Assembly: GCA_021390615.1 (NCBI GenBank) | Contig: JAJEJU010000021.1 | Location: 118,088-182,087, forward strand | DNA: 64,000 nt | Reading direction: 5' to 3' | Source: Rhodanobacteraceae bacterium ZG21-1 | GTDB lineage: Bacteria > Pseudomonadota > Gammaproteobacteria > Xanthomonadales > Rhodanobacteraceae | Shown: in pieces, positions 27,125-35,512 of the stretch | Layout of the letters: each line of letters opens with the position of its first letter | How positions within the stretch are numbered: position 1 is the stretch's first letter | The notes under the pieces: model-generated | The model's input: only the letters and a program-made list of their open reading frames with translations | Database searches by the model: none | Told to the model about the DNA's origin: nothing | Made by a program: the position numbers and the translations under genes

Positions 27125-28024
27125 GTGCGTTGGACAAGCATCGATCCATATCCCTTCCATGTATCGCAGTGGCCGAAATCGATCGCGTCTTACGACGACT
27201 ACGACGGTGGTGAACGCCTGCAGCTTTCATGGGACTTCAACCTCGCTTCTGAGAAAGATAAGAAGCAGGCAATCAGGCAATGGTCCGAAAAGCTGCCTGA
27301 ACTGCACAACGTGCGCTGGCTCAGCCTGTGGTCGCACGTAACGTCGCCGTTGTTTGAAGCTCTATGCCGCATGCCTCATCTCGAGTGCTTGCAGATCAAG
27401 TGGAGCAACGTTCGTGATATCTCGGCTATCGGGAATCTGCGGCATCTACGCTATCTTTACTTCGGAAGCTCCACCAGAATCGAATCAATCGAGTCACTCG
27501 CCAAGTTGCCAAGTCTGCGCCTGCTCGAGATCGAGAATTTCAAGTTGATCGCCGACTTCTCGCCGCTCACTGGATTAACTGCACTTGAGTCGCTTGCTGT
27601 CACAGGCAGCATGTGGGCAAGGCAGGACGTCGGTGCTCTTGAAACGTTTGCACAAATGACATGGTTGCAATCGCTCGCGCTCGATACTTGGAAGGCTGAG
27701 ACACTGCGGCCGCTTGCGAGCCTTCGATCTCTCAAGTTCCTTGATTTAAGCAACAGACTTCCAATGTCCGAGTATGCGTGGTTATCGGCTATGTTGCCGA
27801 ATACCGAATGCCGTTGGTTCAAGCCCTACCTTGATCTGATGGGCAGGGGCTTCGGTCGCTGTGCCCAGTGCCACCAGGACTCAAAAGTCATGCTGACGGG
27901 AAAAGGGGCGAAGCTACTATGCCGATTCTGCGACAGGGACAAGGTCGAGAGACACGAAGCTGCTTTCGGCGAAATGAAGGCGAAGGCGCTCACAACATCC
28001 CGTACGGACATGGGCCTTCTCTGA
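27125..28024 (+). CDS. Leucine-rich-repeat protein with C-terminal zinc ribbon
   Basis: A 299-aa protein. About seven degenerate LRR units (for example LHNVRWLSLWSHV, MPHLECLQIKWSNV, LRHLRYLYFGSS, LPSLRLLEIENFKL, LTALESLAVTGSM, LRSLKFLDLSNRL) span about residues 55-225. A C-terminal C-A-Q-C...C-R-F-C ribbon follows (about 245-275). GTG 27125 has AAAGGAA upstream. No signal peptide, so it is cytoplasmic. Bacterial LRR proteins usually bind other proteins; the partner is unknown. Confidence 0.7.
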   Translation: MRWTSIDPYPFHVSQWPKSIASYDDYDGGERLQLSWDFNLASEKDKKQAIRQWSEKLPELHNVRWLSLWSHVTSPLFEALCRMPHLECLQIKWSNVRDISAIGNLRHLRYLYFGSSTRIESIESLAKLPSLRLLEIENFKLIADFSPLTGLTALESLAVTGSMWARQDVGALETFAQMTWLQSLALDTWKAETLRPLASLRSLKFLDLSNRLPMSEYAWLSAMLPNTECRWFKPYLDLMGRGFGRCAQCHQDSKVMLTGKGAKLLCRFCDRDKVERHEAAFGEMKAKALTTSRTDMGLL

Positions 28025-28089
28025 AGAACGCTCGGCTGGCGTACCAATCATCGATGCTCCGCTGCACGAGTTGAACCTTCATCGGTAGG

Positions 28090-28350
28090 CGGTGCATGGT
28101 CACCCGAGATGCTTGGTGAGGTTTGGCCGTTTGGCTGCAGGTGCCATTGCCTGTCTGCATCCGCCCATCAACAAAGTTGGATTCGAGACGCAAGCTGCCT
28201 CAGCTGTCTGTGGGTTTCGTATTCCCACAAAACTAGCCACAGGGTTTCGCTTGAGCTTCGGTGTTGAAGCGGTCAGGATCTGGCGGCTTCATGGCAGCGG
28301 CGTGTGGTTGCCCAATGCCCGGGTGGCGGGATCTGAGGGAGTCGCCATGC
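28090..28350 (+). repeat. Repeat head (CCCATCAACAAAGTTGGATT family) without gene
   Basis: The block GCCATTGCCTG...CCGCCCATCAACAAAGTTGGATTCGAG is related to 9800-9840, 31810-31860 and 34040-34080. The following bases degenerate. No ORF is supported between the LRR gene and the next coding region. Confidence 0.5.
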
Positions 28351-28403
28351 TTTGATCATGGCGGAGCCCTAACATGAGCGCTCTTCGGAGCGATAAAACG
28401 TGC

Positions 28404-28895
28404 TCAACGAGGCGCGACTAAAACATAGTCGCCAAAGTGCTTATTTGCCTTGTCCACACGCACGCACAGCTGGCCGCCACAAAGATTGACGTCCGCCTGA
28501 TTGTAGGCACGAAGCAGATTGGCTTGGAGCTGGTTTTGTTCGATCTCGCCCTTGAAATACCAGGCGCCTGCAACGGCACCGCATAGCAGTGCTACAGCTC
28601 CGAAAATAACGATACTGGCCACAAGCATGACGCGTTTCTCGAAATGTCCGAGATGCTCCATGAACTTCTGGGCGGTGGTATTGATCCGCTGATCCACTGC
28701 CTGGAAGCGTTGCTCGAAGCTATCGAACGCGTGGTTTGCCGCCTGCTGAAAAAGGGCAGGCGCGGCATCCGCTGCGTTACGCAACCGACCGGCTGCAGCA
28801 TGGTTTGCTTCGCTGGCTGCGGTGGTCTGCCGCTTGAAATACTCCAGCAGTTCGGCCGCCTGCACGACGGTGTTCTTCAGTTCATCCGCTGACAT
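28404..28895 (-). CDS. Coiled-coil single-TM protein with C-terminal CGGQ-C motif (paralogue of 11142-11753)
   Basis: A 163-aa protein. Residues 1-85 are Ala/Gln-rich helix, with one TM segment (VMLVASIVIFGAVALLCGAVAGAW, about 88-112). The C-terminal domain has N-L-C-G-G-Q-L-C-V-R-V-D...G-D-Y-V-L, the same order as in the 11142-11753 protein. It starts 44 bp after the upstream effector-like gene on the same strand, so they form one transcript. The repeated association suggests a role with that gene class, perhaps envelope anchoring or protection. Confidence 0.72.
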   Translation of the reverse strand: MSADELKNTVVQAAELLEYFKRQTTAASEANHAAAGRLRNAADAAPALFQQAANHAFDSFEQRFQAVDQRINTTAQKFMEHLGHFEKRVMLVASIVIFGAVALLCGAVAGAWYFKGEIEQNQLQANLLRAYNQADVNLCGGQLCVRVDKANKHFGDYVLVAPR

Positions 28896-28939
28896 GGCCT
28901 AAGTCCGCTGACCGATTAGCTGCGTACAGGGCTGGCGCC

Positions 28940-30628
28940 TTAGGTGCGTACCAGCGCCGCCTGTTGCTGGGTCGTATCCAAAGCCGCCTGAGCCTGTTGC
29001 TCTCGTTGATTGATGGATGCGGCTGCCTGGGTTCCCAGGTTGCCGGCATTCGCTACCGCAGCCATGGCTTTGTCCATCTGGGGGCCGTCGGCATTCTTCA
29101 GAGATGCCGCCAGGAAAGCGAATTTATCGTCGTTGGATGCTGTGGGGGACAATGTGGGGACTGCACTTCGGCTATCGCCGGCCACCTTCGTAGGCGTGTC
29201 CGTAAAGGACGATGCGCTGGCGTGATGGTGTCTCCCGGGGTTCACTTCGGATTGCCGATCGCCGTTATTCTGATTATAGGCATCGTTGCCATGGAATATG
29301 CTTTGCATGTGCGAACGTACATTATCAGGAAGCGATTTAGGCAGGACGGGATCAACCCCCTGCGATGGCGTACGGAGTCTGATTCGATCGTTATACACGT
29401 CTTCCGCGATCTTGGCCGCTGCCTGGTTTGGCCGAGCGGGATCTGGAGAGAGATGATCGAATAACTTGCCCGCTATCCGCTTCGTGCCCTCATCCAATCC
29501 CGGCACATGCCCTACGTCGGGAATCATCCCGACCAGCTTGGAAACGCCGCCAACAAATTCGTCGCGCGACTTCGCATTGGCTTCGATCTTCTTGTCGTAT
29601 CTCGTCATGGCCATGTCTACGCCGACATCAATGGCGGCCGCCTGCGCAGCGTACTGACGCATTAGATCATCCTGCGGTGCACCGGCCTTGGCTTTAGCGG
29701 CATCTCGTAAGACATCGATAGACGTCTGATCGTAGGCTTGGCTCACGGCATTTCCAAGCGTCGGGCCCTTGTTGTTTTTCTCGTCCAGGGGAATATTTTT
29801 GATATCTGGATCGAGCGATGTCCGCGCGAGGAAGCGGGACAGCATCTGGGTTTCCGAATGCAGGCCGTGCATACCCGTATAATCATCAATCAAGGGGCGA
29901 GGGTGCGCGGAAAATATCGTTCCTGCGGCACGCAATGCATCGTCGCGATAGGAGGTAGCGTTCCGATAAATGTCTCCGCTGGGAACATCCTTGTCACCGA
30001 ATTTCACTAATGCCTCGAATGCCTGCTTATCGGGTTTATCTGATGGATTCTGTTTAAGAGGGCTATGCGGATTGTTCAGGTACTTTTCCCGCAGTTCGGG
30101 GTCCGAAGCAAAACCCATCGCGGCTGCGGCACGGTCATCGCCCTGATTGCGCTGCCATAGGCGTGTCGCCAGTGTCTCCACCGCCGTATTGGGGTGCCCC
30201 GGACTCGCTCCCAGCTCGAGCGTTTTCATGAGCATCATCCGATCGTTCGGGTTTAAGCCACCATCTACGATCTTCATCAGCTGGTCGCCAGAAACGAGGT
30301 TCTTTTGCGTCATCATGCCCAAGGTCTCGCCGATCAAGCGACGATCTTCGTTCAAGAAAGGCATTTCACGAATGTCACCCGCGCTGCGCGACACTTCTTG
30401 TGCGTAAAACGCTTTATAAGCGTTCTCGTTTCCATTCGCTCCTTCGCTCAAAAGCCTTTGTACGAGCTGGATTTTGTCCTGCTGATTAAACGTTCCATCA
30501 ATAGTCGGATTTCCGGAGAGATAGAACGCTAGATTGGAATGATGAATCCCCCCGCCAGTACCTTGCTCACAAAGCATCGCAGCGTGAGCAATGCGGTCCT
30601 CCTCCGGGGTGCCTGGGCCGTATGCCAT
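28940..30628 (-). CDS. Large helical protein with Gln-rich tail, effector-like (unknown)
   Basis: A 562-aa protein without signal peptide, mostly alpha-helical and acidic, with no catalytic motif I recognise. Residues about 1-200 contain GTGGGIHHSNLAFYLSGNP and similar loops; 325-420 are a helical domain with VGMIPDVGHVPG; then a Pro/Ser/His linker. The last 60 residues end REQQAQAALDTTQQQAA, resembling the tail of the calpain-like protein (D-K-F-A-F-L-A-A-S-L versus D-N-L-L-A-A-M). The shared tail and neighbour family suggest a second secreted effector. Start ATG 30628 has AAGGAGATGA upstream. Confidence 0.65.
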   Translation of the reverse strand: MAYGPGTPEEDRIAHAAMLCEQGTGGGIHHSNLAFYLSGNPTIDGTFNQQDKIQLVQRLLSEGANGNENAYKAFYAQEVSRSAGDIREMPFLNEDRRLIGETLGMMTQKNLVSGDQLMKIVDGGLNPNDRMMLMKTLELGASPGHPNTAVETLATRLWQRNQGDDRAAAAMGFASDPELREKYLNNPHSPLKQNPSDKPDKQAFEALVKFGDKDVPSGDIYRNATSYRDDALRAAGTIFSAHPRPLIDDYTGMHGLHSETQMLSRFLARTSLDPDIKNIPLDEKNNKGPTLGNAVSQAYDQTSIDVLRDAAKAKAGAPQDDLMRQYAAQAAAIDVGVDMAMTRYDKKIEANAKSRDEFVGGVSKLVGMIPDVGHVPGLDEGTKRIAGKLFDHLSPDPARPNQAAAKIAEDVYNDRIRLRTPSQGVDPVLPKSLPDNVRSHMQSIFHGNDAYNQNNGDRQSEVNPGRHHHASASSFTDTPTKVAGDSRSAVPTLSPTASNDDKFAFLAASLKNADGPQMDKAMAAVANAGNLGTQAAASINQREQQAQAALDTTQQQAALVRT

Positions 30629-31065
30629 GATTCATCTCCTTTGAAGTGTTCGGGCTATTGGGCTGCCATCGTCGCCGGTACGATTATCATGTGGAGTGTT
30701 CATGAAACGTTACCGCTTGCTGGGCGACGGCATAGCTGGCATTTTTGGGTGAGATGGGGCCCAAAATGACAGCGCGAGTGTCATGACTCCTATGCAGAGC
30801 TCGAAGACGCTCCTGCCGCGCTCGCGCCGATCAGACTTCAACGTCGAGTCATCGCTGGAATGAACGCTGTTCCAACCGTACAAGTCGCGTGCTGATGCCC
30901 AGTGCGGGAGCAGTCGGATGTGTCAGTAGTGCATCATGCAACAATGCTGCAATGATCTCCGGGCATGACACTGCGACGGGGCTTTCACGCAAGGGAAGTT
31001 TACCGCCTCGACCCAGTCAATTATGTTGCGAGCCGAATCTGGCTATGCACAGGGAGATACCGATA

Positions 31066-31560
31066 ATGGTCCGGCATGTTTTCACTGTGGCGCTGCTTGG
31101 CGCCATGCTTGCATCATCGCTGCAGGCGTTCGCGATGCAAGCCTCTTCGAAGCATGATTCGGCGCCGGCTGAATCATCCACAGCACCTGTATCCATCGAT
31201 CGACCGATTCCTCCACCGGCCGCCAACGACAAGACCGAAAATCTTACCGTGGAAGATTTCCTGCGCGGCCTTCAGGCGATGAAGGCCGGGCCTGCCAACA
31301 TCGAACAGGACCCCGATTTCGTCAACGCGATCCGGGGACTGGGGCATGTCGCGACGGTTTACACCGACGAGATAACCAAGGCCAGGAAAGCGGGCAAGGC
31401 AACCGACAGCTGCCCACCCCACGGCACCTCGAGCATGTCCACGGATACGCTGGCGCCTTTCCTGCTTCGTATTCCGCCGGAAGAGCGGCGCAGCATGTCG
31501 ATGAATCAGGCATTCCACATGTATATGCGTGAGCAGTATCCCTGTCCGGGTAAGGCATGA
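31066..31560 (+). CDS. Secreted protein resembling Rap1a/Tai-type immunity proteins
   Basis: A 164-aa protein with a signal peptide (MVRHVFTVALLGAMLASSLQAFA). After a linker, the mature domain has L-T-V-E-D-F-L-R-G-L, then D-S-C-P-P...P-F-L-L-R-I-P-P-E-E-R and ends E-Q-Y-P-C-P-G. The C-P-x(n)-P-E-x-R-x(n)-Y-P-C pattern resembles the Rap1a/Tai immunity fold; this is a judgement by eye. ATG 31066 has AGGGAGA upstream. It is divergent from the 562-aa effector-like gene across 437 bp, a possible cognate protector. Confidence 0.55.
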   Translation: MVRHVFTVALLGAMLASSLQAFAMQASSKHDSAPAESSTAPVSIDRPIPPPAANDKTENLTVEDFLRGLQAMKAGPANIEQDPDFVNAIRGLGHVATVYTDEITKARKAGKATDSCPPHGTSSMSTDTLAPFLLRIPPEERRSMSMNQAFHMYMREQYPCPGKA

Positions 31561-32080
31561 TGCTTAGGAATGAGGGCCGATAGTTGTGGGAGAAGTCCGC
31601 ATCGAAGCGGGTAGGCGCGGTGCGTGGCGAGGTTTTCGTATTCGCGATGGATAAGTTGGTCGCGTTGATTGCCACTGGGAGCTGAGCCACTGCTGGAGTG
31701 AGCTTCTCGGGTTGGACTGGCGAGATGTCGACGACGTATGCAGCTAGCCCCGTTTATCGACAGAAGGCCCGTGGCCGCCGGAGATACCCAGTGGAGGTTT
31801 GGTGGTCGGTTTGCCGGCGCCATTGTTTGCCGGCATTCATCCATCAACAAGGCTGGATTCCTGCTGCGGCAGGGGCCAACCTCTCCATCAAACTTTCCGG
31901 CGCTTTCTAGTGGGCCTCTGAAGCCCGGCGTCGCGGCAAGACTTGTACGCTTCAAGGTGGGAATGGAAATTTCGTCGGAAGCGGAATTTCAGCGCGCATT
32001 TCTCTATCCTTCCCGCAAAATTTCTTCGTCAGCGTGCCCGATTAGCTCGAGTTGATAAAGGCGCTTCACAGCACTTGGGG
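31561..32080. other. Non-coding stretch with decayed repeat head
   Basis: About 520 bp between convergent genes. It contains the repeat head CCATTGTTTGCCGGCATTC-ATCCATCAACAAGG (about 31820-31853) and an A/T-richer, repeat-like GGAAATTTCGTCGGAAG block near 31965. No coding sequence is supported. Confidence 0.5.
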
Positions 32081-33493
32081 TTAGTTAAGAACAGAGGCGC
32101 TTCTGGTGGCGGTGGATTGGGCCACGCTGCGATCCTGCGCATCCGGGACAGGCTTGTCGACCTTTGCCGATCGTTTCGCAGCCTCAGCTGCGCTGCATCC
32201 CGCGCTGGGTGTAATGGAGAGCTCGAATGCGGAGTCTTTCGTGTTTGCTTCATCGACGCTCAACAGCATGGTCCGGCCCAATAGTCCGCGAAAGATCGTT
32301 GGCTCCAATATGGTATGACTTCCCGAGTGGCTTACGGAGCCGTTCACATCGACTTGCACCTGATCGTCACCGGCAGGTTTCGCTGCAAAGGTAAACTGCC
32401 AGGCATCGTTGCTATCGGGCCCTCCTTGAAGAATAGTCGTCTGTTGTGCACCGCTCGTGCATACCGTGGAGTGGGTCAGCACGTCATGGCCTCGACTCGC
32501 GATCAAGTCCAATTGATAGCCCGAGGACGACCTCGATCCGGGAGTTGCGGCTGAAGCATCCTGGGAAGCGGCGTAGGCAAAGCCTGCCATCAGCAACGTA
32601 CCTGAAAGGACAAACAGCAAGCCTGCAAATTGGCGGCGACGATTGGGTATCTGTGTCGTCAACATGGCAATGCGCTCCGTGATGGGGTGGGTGGGAGACC
32701 AGCTACAGCCAATGGGCAGCTGTAACGGCATGAACTGGGTTTTCAGCATGGCATTCGCGTAGCTTCGGCGCTGCGAGCCGTGTTCATGCATCACCGCGGC
32801 ATCGCAGGCCAATTCCTGGTCATGGCGAAAAGCGTTCCACCCCAGCCAGGCCAGCGGATGAAACCAGAAGGCGGCAAGTACGAGTTGCGCACAGAGATTC
32901 CACCAGCCGTCATACCGACGCGCATGCATGGATTCGTGGGCCAGGATCAAGGCGCGCTCGACGGCGTTGTAGCGATGGTCGAAATCTGCCGGAAGCACGA
33001 TCCGTGGGCGCCAGGCGCCCAATAACGCCGGGCCTACATCGACGTGCTTTGCACGCACGACGAGCCAGCGTGATGAGAGCTCAGCGAGTACGGTCGCATC
33101 ACGCAGGCGCGCGTGGTAACGATGCTGGAAGAACATGGCGCGCGCGAAGACCAGCACGCCGCCCGCGATCCATATCAGCATGCCCCATGCGTAATCGCCT
33201 GCATCGACCGGGTCCACGGCATGCGCCGATAAAGCATTGGCCATGGATGCGATATGTTGCACAACCGGCGGCATCACGTTGATCTCGGTGCCGCCGGCAT
33301 GCGGGAGCTGGCTGGCCAGCATGGCAACCGGTGGCAATAGCCACAGTAGAAAAGCGCGCTCGGCGCCGAATGCCCGTCGGCTGTACTTGCGTAGCAGGCC
33401 GACCAGCAGCAGGGCGGCGGTCAAGGACAGCAGCAGCATCCAGGCGTGGCCGAGGCCTTGCCGGGCGAGTTGATCAAGACTGGGCATCATCAA
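32081..33493 (-). CDS. BlaR1/MecR1-type M56 membrane metallopeptidase sensor
   Basis: A 470-aa protein. Four TM segments surround the M56 peptidase domain with zinc motif A-H-E-S-M-H (about residue 205) and the downstream Glu in HDQELACDAAVMHEHG. A C-terminal extracytoplasmic part follows TM4 (FAGLLFVLSGTLLMAGFAYA); it is not the penicillin-binding domain of BlaR1 but a shorter Cys-containing module. It overlaps the BlaI gene by 20 bp. In this family the peptidase cleaves the BlaI-type repressor after signal perception. The signal here is unknown and no beta-lactamase adjoins. Confidence 0.85.
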   Translation of the reverse strand: MMMPSLDQLARQGLGHAWMLLLSLTAALLLVGLLRKYSRRAFGAERAFLLWLLPPVAMLASQLPHAGGTEINVMPPVVQHIASMANALSAHAVDPVDAGDYAWGMLIWIAGGVLVFARAMFFQHRYHARLRDATVLAELSSRWLVVRAKHVDVGPALLGAWRPRIVLPADFDHRYNAVERALILAHESMHARRYDGWWNLCAQLVLAAFWFHPLAWLGWNAFRHDQELACDAAVMHEHGSQRRSYANAMLKTQFMPLQLPIGCSWSPTHPITERIAMLTTQIPNRRRQFAGLLFVLSGTLLMAGFAYAASQDASAATPGSRSSSGYQLDLIASRGHDVLTHSTVCTSGAQQTTILQGGPDSNDAWQFTFAAKPAGDDQVQVDVNGSVSHSGSHTILEPTIFRGLLGRTMLLSVDEANTKDSAFELSITPSAGCSAAEAAKRSAKVDKPVPDAQDRSVAQSTATRSASVLN

Positions 33494-33845
33494 GTTTCTC
33501 CAGCAACTTGCGTAGCTCGGTAATATCCTTCTTAGTCAGCTTTCGTTGTTCCGAAAAGTGCGCGACCAGCGGTGCGACGCGCCCCCCGAACAGGCGATCG
33601 AGCAGCCCTTTGCTCTCTTGTGAGACGTATTGCTCCCGTGTCAGACGCGGGGAGTAGAGGTAGCGCCGACCGTCGCGCTCGGCCTGCACGGCCTTCTTGG
33701 TCAATAGTCGGTTGAGCAGCGATTTCACCGTGCCTTCCTGCCATTGCTGCGGCACGGCGACCTCGGCGAGGATCTCCTCCGCACTGCGCGGCGCGTGTCG
33801 CCACAGCACCTCCATGACGACTGCTTCTGCTTCGCTGATTGCCAT
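33474..33845 (-). CDS. BlaI/MecI-family repressor
   Basis: A 123-aa winged-helix repressor (ISEAEAVVMEVLWRHAPRSAEEILAEV..., wing K-A-V-Q-A-E-R-D-G-R-R-Y-L-Y-S-P) with a C-terminal dimerisation helix (LTKKDITELRKLLEKL). ATG 33845 is chosen because the family domain begins there. It is coupled by overlap to the M56 sensor gene, a standard two-gene signalling unit. Confidence 0.92.
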   Translation of the reverse strand: MAISEAEAVVMEVLWRHAPRSAEEILAEVAVPQQWQEGTVKSLLNRLLTKKAVQAERDGRRYLYSPRLTREQYVSQESKGLLDRLFGGRVAPLVAHFSEQRKLTKKDITELRKLLEKLDDAQS

Positions 33846-33855
33846 ACGATTACCG

Positions 33856-33893
33856 TTTACATGTGTGAATGATTGTATGCTCACACGTGTAAA
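33856..33893. promoter_or_regulatory. BlaI-type operator (two TTTACA-like half palindromes)
   Basis: TTTACATGTGTGA (33856-33868) and TCACACGTGTAAA (33881-33893) are reverse complements with one mismatch. Each also contains an A-C-A-x-x-T-G-T core like the TACA/TGTA boxes bound by BlaI/MecI repressors. It lies just upstream of the BlaI start codon, so it should mediate autoregulation. Confidence 0.8.
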
Positions 33894-34019
33894 CGATGAT
33901 TGTCAACCCACGCCCTCTGCTGTTCGCGCATGTCAGGAGATCAGCGGGCAACGACCACATTGACTTCCTGCCTTGTGTACAGTCGCCAATGTCATACGGT
34001 CATCTGGTTGCGTGACGAG

Positions 34020-34389
34020 GCATGGCTGAGGGCATGCAAGTGTCATTGCTTGCCCTACCCACCACTCAACAAGTCAGACTTGGGTTGCGGCAGATGCGCC
34101 ACCCCAGTTGCCCTAAGTCCGCCGCACTTCCCGGCACTTCACACGAACATGAAGATCATCTCCCGCGCAGAAGCGGGGGGGCGTGTCTATCAAGTGGCCG
34201 CGCTGTCTCGGCAGCAGCTCTTGCCATGAACGGCAGGCACGGAAAAGAGATTCCAGGCCAGCTCTATCGACAGCTTCCCGGCAAGGCCGTGGATCTTCCC
34301 CTGATGAAGGTCTGGCGCCGGCAACCCCGCTGGTCCAGCCCGAGCGGTTCGCTTCAGAAGCGGCCCGGTATTGGATGGAGCGCAACCAC
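34020..34389 (+). repeat. Long dispersed repeat (family B), copy 2
   Basis: About 370 bp. The head (GTCATTGCTTGCCCTACCC-CACTCAACAAGTC) matches the CCATCAACAA heads elsewhere. The body aligns with 4425-4686, sharing ATGAAGATCATCTCCCGCG-AGAAGC and GGTCTGGCGCCGGCAACCCC-type blocks, and it ends in decayed ATTGGATGGAGCGCAACCA. It has no convincing coding sequence. Confidence 0.6.
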
Positions 34390-34593
34390 AGTGCCTGGGC
34401 TTGCTGTGGCTTCGGCAGAGCTGCCAGAGCTTGAGAGTTACCAGTTGGAATGCGCTCGAAAAGGATTCTTTTTCAACTTTCAATTCAAAGTGATACGCCG
34501 CATTTCCCGGTCCCCATCGAAGGGGGAGGGGCATCGAGGCGCCGCCATGATGACGTGGGCGCACTACTGCGCCGGACAGCCAAAGGAAATGAT

Positions 34594-34998
34594 ATGTCGC
34601 GCTATTCGAAATTTGCTCCCATTGCCCTGCTGCTCGCCGGTATCGCGTTCTTTCCGGTGACTTCTCATGCTCAGAGTGCGCTTTGCACCTCGGAACTCCG
34701 GGTGGCGGCGTCTTACAGCGACATTGCTGAGGCTCAGGACGCCGCCGGGAATGCTGCCGCTGCGCTTGCATCCGATGCCCAAGCAAGGGCCGAGATGATG
34801 AACGCCTCGGCCAGCTGCAGCGGCACGCTGACCGGCCAGAATCTTGCGTTGTTCCAAAATCTAATGTCGATAGCAAATCAGCTTATCAACCAGGCGAGCG
34901 TCGCCAATCAGCTCAATCAGACTGCACAGGCACAGACCTATGAGGTGGAAGTCGAAGCGAACTTGGACCAGGCCTTGGCGGTAGCCCTTAGGCAGTGA
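34594..34998 (+). CDS. Secreted helical protein, unknown
   Basis: A 134-aa protein with a signal peptide (IALLLAGIAFFPVTSHA, cleaved before QSALC). The mature part is Ala/Gln/Asn-rich and helical, with one disulphide-capable pair (SALCTSE, SASCSG). ATG 34594 has AAAGGAA upstream. No family is recognised. Confidence 0.6.
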   Translation: MSRYSKFAPIALLLAGIAFFPVTSHAQSALCTSELRVAASYSDIAEAQDAAGNAAAALASDAQARAEMMNASASCSGTLTGQNLALFQNLMSIANQLINQASVANQLNQTAQAQTYEVEVEANLDQALAVALRQ

Positions 34999-35512
34999 TT
35001 GTCAGCTCGGGGCGATGGTTATTCGGGTGGGTTGTTCTGCATGGACTTATCCTGAAGACATGGTCTCTTGGGAATGGAGGTTATCGATGACTCCATTCCT
35101 TTCGTCGTGTTACAGGCTGCAGCATAGGTTGATGTGCCGACTACTTGCCAAGGCGCTGGCACGGCGGCCGCTCCGCTGCCTCGGCTGGTGTTGCTCGTTC
35201 TACGGAAATTCTTTTGTTCGCTTCGCCGCAACCTGTGCATCCCTTCAAATCTGATGCTTGGTTCACGCTCCAGCCAAAGAAAACAGTGTCGAATGGCCCG
35301 CTGCGATAGACGCTTGCAGACGTGCCGCGCATAGGTTCGCTGACTTTGCAGCAGACCGTGCAACCAACAGTGATGCGATGTCGCAGAGAAGTGGCCAAGG
35401 ATGGCTGGGGAAGCTGTGGAAATGCCGTAGGCACGATATCTCGTGCCGGTCGGCTGTGGCCCGGAAATGGACGGCCGGGACTAAATCGCCTACGCAGCCA
35501 AGGACGTCGACC

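Noticed and set aside
9800..34080. Integron attC-like reading of the CAACAAAGTTGGAT motifs
   Set aside because: Only one side of the motif fits GTTRRRY in some copies, the matching RYYYAAC is absent, and no integrase gene is present.
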